A stretch of 64,000 nt of DNA from the NCBI GenBank assembly GCA_019055375.1, contig JAHQIW010007401.1:1-64000 (forward strand), in the 5' to 3' direction. The notes under the pieces were generated by a model, which had not been told where the DNA came from, ran no database searches, and saw nothing but the letters and a program-made list of their open reading frames with translations. A program made the translations under genes and the position numbers. Source of the DNA: Parelaphostrongylus tenuis (lineage: Eukaryota; Nematoda; Chromadorea; Rhabditida; Metastrongylidae). Position 1 is the stretch's first letter. The number at the start of each line of letters is the position of its first letter. Positions 58,252 to 64,000 of the stretch are shown in pieces.

Positions 58252-58440
58252 TAAATGATGAAGCTTTCGGCATTGATGAATCGTTGAGGGATGCACCATG
58301 CATTCGACTTCATATTTCAGCTTTGGTTGACATGATTGAATGCATAATCTGGCCTTTACAGTGAGTCGTTGTAGGCTAGCGACGTATCAATCAGTGTTGC
58401 TGTCCTCCCAGAAAAGTTTGGATATGTTTTTACATACAAA
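58252..58440 (-). repeat. Family B SINE, copy 8 (5'-truncated)
   Basis: Plus-strand text AAGCTTTCGGCATTGATGAA, GGATGCACCATGCATTCGAC, ATTGAATGCATAATCTGGCC and GTGTTGCTGTCCTCCCAGA is the reverse of the family 3' body. The tRNA head is missing. Confidence 0.65.
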
Positions 58441-58571
58441 ATATTTCATACAATGGTTTTTATAGGACTTGAAGATGACAACTTGTGTACCCGAAAAACA
58501 CCATTTGGGGGAACTTTATTTTGTAGATATATGAACCAAAAATAAATGAAATTGCTTGATTTTGGTGTCTT

Positions 58572-58803
58572 TCAATTGTGCATTTTCTTGTGAACATTTT
58601 GGTGAAAAACTTAGCAATACTTGCTTTCAGGTGAAGCTGTGTGAGAACAAATTCGCTAGCCACTCGTGTACGAATAGCCCGCAAGGGGAAATGCTAGTGA
58701 AGCGGCGCGCAAGATTAATGGAATTTGGAGTGAGCTCCACCTCAAAGCAAGTACAAGCAAGTTGTATATCAAAATGCCCGCAATAAAATGCGCAATTGAA
58801 CGA
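58572..58803. mobile_element. Inverted-repeat element M, copy 3
   Basis: Ends CAATTGTGCATTTTCTTGTG and CGCAATAAAATGCGCAATTG are reverse-complementary with mismatches. Internal GAACAAATTCGCTAGCCACT and GTGAAGCGGCGCGCAAGATT match copies 1 and 2. A mariner relic follows directly, as at 40.2 kb. Confidence 0.72.
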
Positions 58804-59015
58804 TGTCGAGGTAATGCAATTTCATTACAAAAATCATATTAGAAAACCAAAACGGCATGACTTTTGCAATTTCGCTGCATGATAACGCTCAACTTCATGT
58901 TGGAAAACCGATCGGAAACGTAATAAAAGAGCTGACGTGGAAGTTTTTAAAAGATTTCACCTTACCCACCTTACCCACTCGACATTATACCGTCAGATTG
59001 CCGTTTGAATTTGCC
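58804..59015 (+). pseudogene. mariner transposase relic, catalytic part
   Basis: The frame reads SLHDNAQLHVGKPIGNVIKE, the second-aspartate motif, then in a shifted frame YPPYPLDIIPSDCRLNL, the third-aspartate motif. Same fragment, order and partner element as the 40.0-40.5 kb copy, so both descend from one composite. Confidence 0.75.
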
Positions 59016-59783
59016 AAATTAAGACTAGAAATCACCAAATCTAGAAGAAAATGGCTTTTTTTGAGTACTAAGTCGTTGTCTTCAAAGTCCTGCAAAAACT
59101 TTCATAAAAAATATTTTGCAAATAAAAAGCATTTAAGTAAATCATGTTTTAACACAGTTCAGGACGAAAGAGGGGAATTTGCATACCTTTATTTTAAGTA
59201 ATACTACAGCAACAAAAAACGGCGTATTCATATCTGTACACCTGATAATAATGAATATCTGACTCTTAGATCTATCGAAGACAGATTATGCTTTAATTCC
59301 CGGTAGAAACTTTCCGTACTAGTTTCCTTCCATAATGATATGAAAGTTGGGAGAAAAATGGTTACGATTTTGGAAAATAAATGGTTTTGAAAGGAAGAAA
59401 AGAATGACCGTGCAGGATAGAAAGTCTTCATTTTTCTTAGTATCGGGAAGAGTTGCAGATGTGACCAATCCGATGATTCACACCACATGTCTCACTTTGA
59501 GATCGTTTACAACATAACAATAAGAAAGTGAAGTCATAAGAAAAAAGTTTCCATTAATATGTAAGAAGAGTATTTAGTGCAGAAAAATATCAACTGGAAA
59601 ACAAAGTTATTAGAGTTTTGATGAAAAGAACAAATAGTGACTTTTTTGAGCGGTGATACCATTCGGAACTGACCTTGAGTTACTTTTACGGCGTTTAAGT
59701 GCGCACATTCCAACATTATTCAATTCAATTTGAGCCTGAAGGTTTCTCTGACCACATCAAAGTGCTGTTCTACTTTTTACACT

Positions 59784-59785
<2 letters not shown>

Positions 59786-59823
<38 letters not shown>

Positions 59824-59892
59824 CCATACATATATGCATATATATGTATACATATATATTTAGATAGATAGATGGATATATAGATAGATAGC
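59786..59892. repeat. TA and GATA microsatellite
   Basis: A pure TA run to 59822 followed by TACATATATG and TAGATAGA units. Confidence 0.9.
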
Positions 59893-59899
59893 AAGTGTA

Positions 59900-61630
59900 A
59901 GAAGTATATTATCATGAGCATGAGCATTATTAAACCTTTTACATGCTGCATAATAGACGCTATCAATATGTTATATTACTTTTATTATTTATAACTATCA
60001 AACTTCTCCGGGAGTGTACTTAATTCTCTTTAGTTTTCGTTTCAACGCATGAAGTCGAATATGGACCAAGATCAACTGATTTGTTTGAAATGTAGTCATT
60101 ATTGCCATCACAAATGCATTTTACTCAATGGCAAATCGCGCATTATACGTTAAAACATAAGTTATTCATTGGGTTTTGATAAAGACTTTGATTGATGGAA
60201 ATAAAATAGCATATTAGTCCTATGATAAAAATGTAATTTATGGTAAGGGATACTATAAAGTGATTCTTTTCATTGGGGAAGATAGTGACGCTCTGGATTT
60301 ACTCATCAAGATAACGACACGCGTAATGTCACGGAATAACTATACTACAAAGTGTAACGAGGCGAGCGGAGCACAGCGCAAGGCAGCAAGGACTGACTGA
60401 CTTTAGATGTGTGAGAATCTGAACGACGAGAAGTTTTGAGCGATATTCATGATATGACGATCTAAGGTGAATAGAGAAAAACAAAGAAAACTGAGAATGA
60501 GATGCAAAAAAGCGCAAACAATTACGCGATAGAAAGCCCACTAGGACGCTCAGAGAATTTCATATCTTCGGACCTGTTCTACATTTCGACTGATCACAGT
60601 CGGCCAAAAATGGATAGTCATAAAAGAAAATGAGGATTCTGAACAGTGGAGTGATTGGATTAGTGGAAAATGTGAATTTTCCGTCCAATCGATTACCGAG
60701 TTCGACGTTATTAATGAGTGTTTTTGAATGCCCTCCGATGCTATTACTCCTCTTCTCCTTTGAATTTTCTTCTCGAATTGGTTCCCTGTCATTGGAAGTT
60801 CGAGTTTGAAGGAAAAAATTATTGAATGTAAACAAGTTTTTTTATAGAAGAAAGAAAATAACGTTAGTCTCTAAACCCCTTGGAAAAAATTGCATAACAC
60901 CTCATCAATTGAACTTGTTGCTATTGCTTCTTAGTACTTTGTACGCCTTCATCTTAAAGTAGGCAACTAGGTAATACTAGGATAATGTAGAGGCGTACAG
61001 CTATTATTCATCCCCCCACAGTGTTCACCACGTTGAAAGGTTCTATGGCTTTATCGGCTCACCAGGCAATAGTTTATCACTATAAGCAATGCTTTCCAGG
61101 GAGCGCAAACTCAGTGGCAACGATCACCGAATATTTGTGGTTACGAATAAGAATAATCTGCCACTGAAGTATGAGGGTTCTAAGGACAAGGAACTGTCAG
61201 TCCTTTTCACCTATAGTCCATTGGAAATCGTGCCGATGTTTTCAAATATATTAAGAATCTCCATGAGAGCTCCCTTCTATAATCTTATAAACTATAAAAA
61301 CAATTCTTTGCTGCTTTACATAGTCTATGTGAAAATAAACTCAATCATAAAAGCAATTTAAGACGTTTGCTTATGAAAGTGGAGATTTTTCTAATTGTAA
61401 TAGTAATGTTCCCAAATTAAATGTGCGAGAAAAAAAATGCTAAATTATATCTCGCGACAGAAGTCTAAAATATGGTCAAGAACCTCACACTAACTCACAT
61501 TCATTATACCACATTCATCACAAGTCCGTGGTTTTGAAGCTCATTCGTGAGCCTTTGGAAAAAAAGGGGAGTGCAACAACATGGTTCTACTTTTAAGTTT
61601 TTCAATCACCAGAATTCAACTTATTTGTGA
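59900..61630. other. No supported gene
   Basis: Two minus frames (60560-60835 and 60550-60792) and a plus frame (61089-61361) are open and coding-like in places (for example SNDREPIREENSKEKRSN), but frames conflict and splice sites are lacking. Confidence 0.3.
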
Positions 61631-61658
61631 TTCACCTGTATCACCTGTATCACCTGCC
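61631..61658 (-). repeat. Short tandem tail of the RTE element
   Basis: On the minus strand the stop TGA leads into repeated nine-base units TACAGGTGA. RTE retrotransposons end in such short tandem tails, which supports this being a true 3' end. Confidence 0.7.
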
Positions 61659-62086
61659 GTCCCGCTGATCGTCGAGTGAGTCAAGCGGGTACCAGCCACA
61701 CTTCCATTTTACCCCATCGCGTGCAAAAGTAGCCCAGTGAGTCTTCCTCGCTCTAGAAATTCGCTGAGCATCATATCTTTCTTCTATAGCTTTCGTGAAG
61801 AAATCGAACCAGCGGGTCTGTGGTCTTCCTGTAGAGTGCTTGACGTCCTGAGAAATCCAGTCGGTAACGGCTCTCGTCCATCGGTTGCCGTTGAAGCGCA
61901 TCACGTATCCGGCCCACCTTAATTGCGATATCCTGGCGTGTAGAGCGGCGTCTCTGATTTTCGATCGTTGACGTAGGTCGGAACTTCGGATCTTTTCTCT
62001 CATTGGCGAGATACGGGATACTCCTAGCAGTGACCTTTTGACTGAGCGTTTGATAACGCCAAGTGATCTTTCATCCTGCTATGTGA
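61650..62086 (-). pseudogene. RTE-type non-LTR retrotransposon, C-terminal end of ORF2
   Basis: The minus strand is open for about 145 codons: KRSVKRSLLGVSRISPMREK, LRQRSKIRDAALHARISQLR, WAGYVMRFNGNRWTRAVTDW, GRPQTRWFDFFTKAIEERYD, HWATFARDGVKWKCGWYPLD, ending DDQRDGR and stop. This is the conserved region after the reverse transcriptase in RTE elements (R-W-A-G-H-V-x-R...G-R-P-x-x-R-W-x-D-F). The endonuclease and reverse transcriptase are absent, so it is a 5'-truncated insertion. The frame has no internal stop, so it is younger than the 47.4 kb copy. A cellular gene is very unlikely. Confidence 0.85.
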
Positions 62087-63010
62087 TTAGAGTCAGCATC
62101 TTCAAAACTTTGTCACTATTATTCTTCTTATACATAAACGCAGAAATCGCCAGCATTTCATACATCGCAATTATTGCATGTTAAGAAGCTTTAACTGTAA
62201 TCTTTCAACAAGTCGAGGTGCTGATCAACAACCTAGGATATTCACGCAATCAATCGACATTTTGTTTGAAGCCGATGTTCTCAACGTTTCTGTGAAGCTA
62301 TTTTTATATTATCAGTGTAATACATCAAGGCATAATATGTCACAACTATGAGACTGTTACTGTGTATTAAACACCAGAAAAATAATGGAGAAAACAAGAT
62401 TAGTAAAATTTTACTCGACAAATGAAACGGGAACATTATTAACTCCATTTTTAATTTCAAAATTATGCAACGCAAGTAAGAATAAATGGATCAGTGACTT
62501 GAGAGCGGTCGTCTTCCAGTTAGCCAAATCAGGGTGCGGATATCGAAGTCGCAGACGATGTAGTTCCTGGCGCCGAACTCGTTCCCTCTATCGCCACGAA
62601 TCGGCGTGATTTCTCATTCATTTCAAATAGCTATCGAATAATAATGGGCGACTCTCATCGAGTTTACGAATAGAAGAAGCCAGCAGAATCTGTATGTGAA
62701 ACAGTTGAAGTTTTTCAAGCTTCCTGCGCATTTAGTGATAAGGCCAAATTTCTCAGTCGTTAAAATTCACAGTTTAACAGGAGTTCATTTCCACTAGTGA
62801 ATAAAGGTAGTGGGAGATTAATCGGCATGCACTGATTTGACCTGATTTTTTCCCGGTGCCTTATTTGTCATATAGAGAGTTGTTCTGTGTTCTTTGACTC
62901 AAGAAGCTGTTTATTTAATAGCAACCACAATATCATGCGATGAACTATAAAAACCTGAGCCTTCGACTCAAGATTATGAGATAAATGAGCAGCTTTGAGT
63001 CTTTTATGGG
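62087..63010. other. No supported gene
   Basis: A plus frame at 62385-62609 is open; the minus strand near 62500-62600 is also open. Neither has similarity. Confidence 0.3.
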
Positions 63011-63032
63011 ATCTGGTGCGGCACTTATGCAC

Positions 63033-63076
63033 TACCAGACAGTTGCTGTTTCGCCCTTGCTGGCTCATCAGTAGCA
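63033..63076 (-). ncRNA. Hammerhead ribozyme, intact by inspection (63.05 kb)
   Basis: The minus strand has helix I TGCTA/TGGTA (five pairs, two G-U), core CTGATGA, helix II GCC/GGC with an AGCAAG loop, second strand GAA, and helix III ACAG/CTGT with a three-base CAA loop. The triplet is the classical GTC, with cleavage predicted after the C at 63038. It has the best helix III of any copy here. All invariant positions are present. Confidence 0.83.
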
Positions 63077-63267
63077 CGGTGCCTTTCGGTCAAGCCAATC
63101 GAGAGTAGAGATATGATCCATTTTACCGACCATAAGAAGCCAACTGTGACCACTCCAATGTCGGGGGTTTTTGTCATTCATCATGCGGTGGTTTGATAAT
63201 TTGGCTTCGATTCGTTTACAAGTAGGGTATATCGCCCTGTAAGGGTCAGCTGAACCTAAAGACACCG

Positions 63268-63311
63268 TGCTATTGATGAGCCCGCAAGGGTGAAACAGCA
63301 GCTGTCTGGTA
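63268..63311 (+). ncRNA. Hammerhead ribozyme with C3-to-T change (63.3 kb)
   Basis: Partner of the left-arm ribozyme: helix I TGCTA/TGGTA, helix II GCCC/GGGT with a GCAA tetraloop, GAA, helix III ACAG/CTGT with loop CAG, triplet GTC. The core reads TTGATGA, so C3 is U and the C3-G8 pair is weakened to a wobble. Predicted poor or inactive. Confidence 0.75.
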
Positions 63312-63345
63312 CTGTATAGGTACCGTAGCAGACACTAAAGGGTAA

Positions 63346-64000
63346 AAAAGTCATCGTTTTTTCAGATTGTCAAATTGTTACTATTTTTGGGAGAAGTCTA
63401 TATAAATAGTGGAGAGTAAAGATATAAGTGACTAGTTTCACATAAATCTGTCATTGATTCACGGAGATAGTGCAATGATAACGGCACAATGACAGTTTCT
63501 GCACCATGATTTCTTTTTGTGACGATATATATATATCAGTGGACGTGACCTGTGGGATGCGTAGTTCTGGCGGGCGATACCGCCCAAACGTGCGCAAGCC
63601 ACTAACTTACAAACCTCGAAAAGGCGTAGAAAATTCTAGTGGGGTTCTAGATTTTCAAATGAAATTAAAATAGTCAATGCAGTGACAGGAAAGTATGTAG
63701 ACTGTTATCAGCAAAGAAAGTGCACATGAGTGACGGCTGTAAGTGTGTCGGTAGAGGTAAATTTATAACATTTGACATGTGGCACCTAAATGTCGATTGG
63801 AGCCAATTTTTTCAACATTTTCAATGCGAAAGTGTAATATAGTGTCATCTCGATAGATGCTTCCAAATGGTGCAAAGACAGTACTTGCAATATTTATGTG
63901 CTATAACAATATAGTTGATATATGAATGAGAGTCATACCACATGAATCCCATTGATCAGGCAAGGCACAAAACCCTCAATGAATCTATATGCGCCTTAGG
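63346..64000. other. No supported gene
   Basis: A short segment at 63572-63612 (GGCGATACCGCCCAAACGTG, GCAAGCCACTAAC) resembles 15455-15490 (GGCGCTACCGTCGGGAAAGT, GTAAGCCACTGAC), hinting at another dispersed repeat. Nothing else is recognised. Confidence 0.3.

Larger units (their letters stand above)
63011..63345. repeat. Foldback element carrying a ribozyme in each arm
   Basis: The arms 63011-63110 and 63235-63340 are imperfect reverse complements; each contains a hammerhead, minus in the left arm and plus in the right, facing away from each other. The text after the left ribozyme (CATAAAAGACTCAAAG on the minus strand) recurs after the 17.8 kb relic. Confidence 0.78.

Noticed and set aside
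1..64000. CRISPR arrays, prokaryotic operons, rRNA genes, phage or plasmid origins
   Set aside because: None seen; the sequence is eukaryotic in all its recognisable parts.

Overview
The window looks like accessory DNA from a nematode nuclear genome, most like a hookworm-type (strongylid) worm. The DNA is AT-rich, the supported genes are split into small exons, introns end in TTTCAG-like acceptors, one intron is GC-AG, and relics of mariner, RTE and tRNA-derived elements are common. There are no bacterial operons, rRNA genes or CRISPR arrays. The species call is inference, because no marker gene is present.

Genes. The best-supported gene is on the minus strand (8617 down to 3076): six exons of a tensin/PTEN-type phosphatase-C2 protein whose splice phases all agree. 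It is incomplete at both ends. Two small spliced genes can be rebuilt: a 66-residue basic protein at 25601-25863 (+) and an 84-residue, possibly secreted protein at 51286-50753 (-). Orphan terminal exons are proposed at 14.1, 21.3, 28.0 and 34.0 kb, and weaker open frames at 20.8, 36.1, 44.1, 53.3 and 56.1 kb.

Repeats fill much of the rest. They comprise six mariner transposase relics (2.4, 10.8, 22.6, 27.0, 40.1, 58.9 kb); two 3' ends of an RTE-type retrotransposon (47.4 and 61.7 kb); four tRNA-derived families, called here A (palindromic), B, C and D; three copies of a short inverted-repeat element, M; and AT microsatellites at 28.3, 46.2 and 59.8 kb.

The most interesting content is a set of short repeats that carry hammerhead self-cleaving ribozyme motifs. 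Nine can be folded by eye (18.4, 19.1, 19.4, 19.6, 38.3, 38.6, 48.9, 63.05 and 63.3 kb) and two more are relics (17.8 and 45.9 kb). Four keep every core nucleotide, all three helices and a permitted cleavage triplet. The others carry identifiable lesions. Many sit in the arms or loops of long inverted repeats. Metazoan hammerheads of this minimal-stem-III type are known from Penelope-like elements and small retrozymes. No such reverse transcriptase is visible here, so these are presumably non-autonomous.
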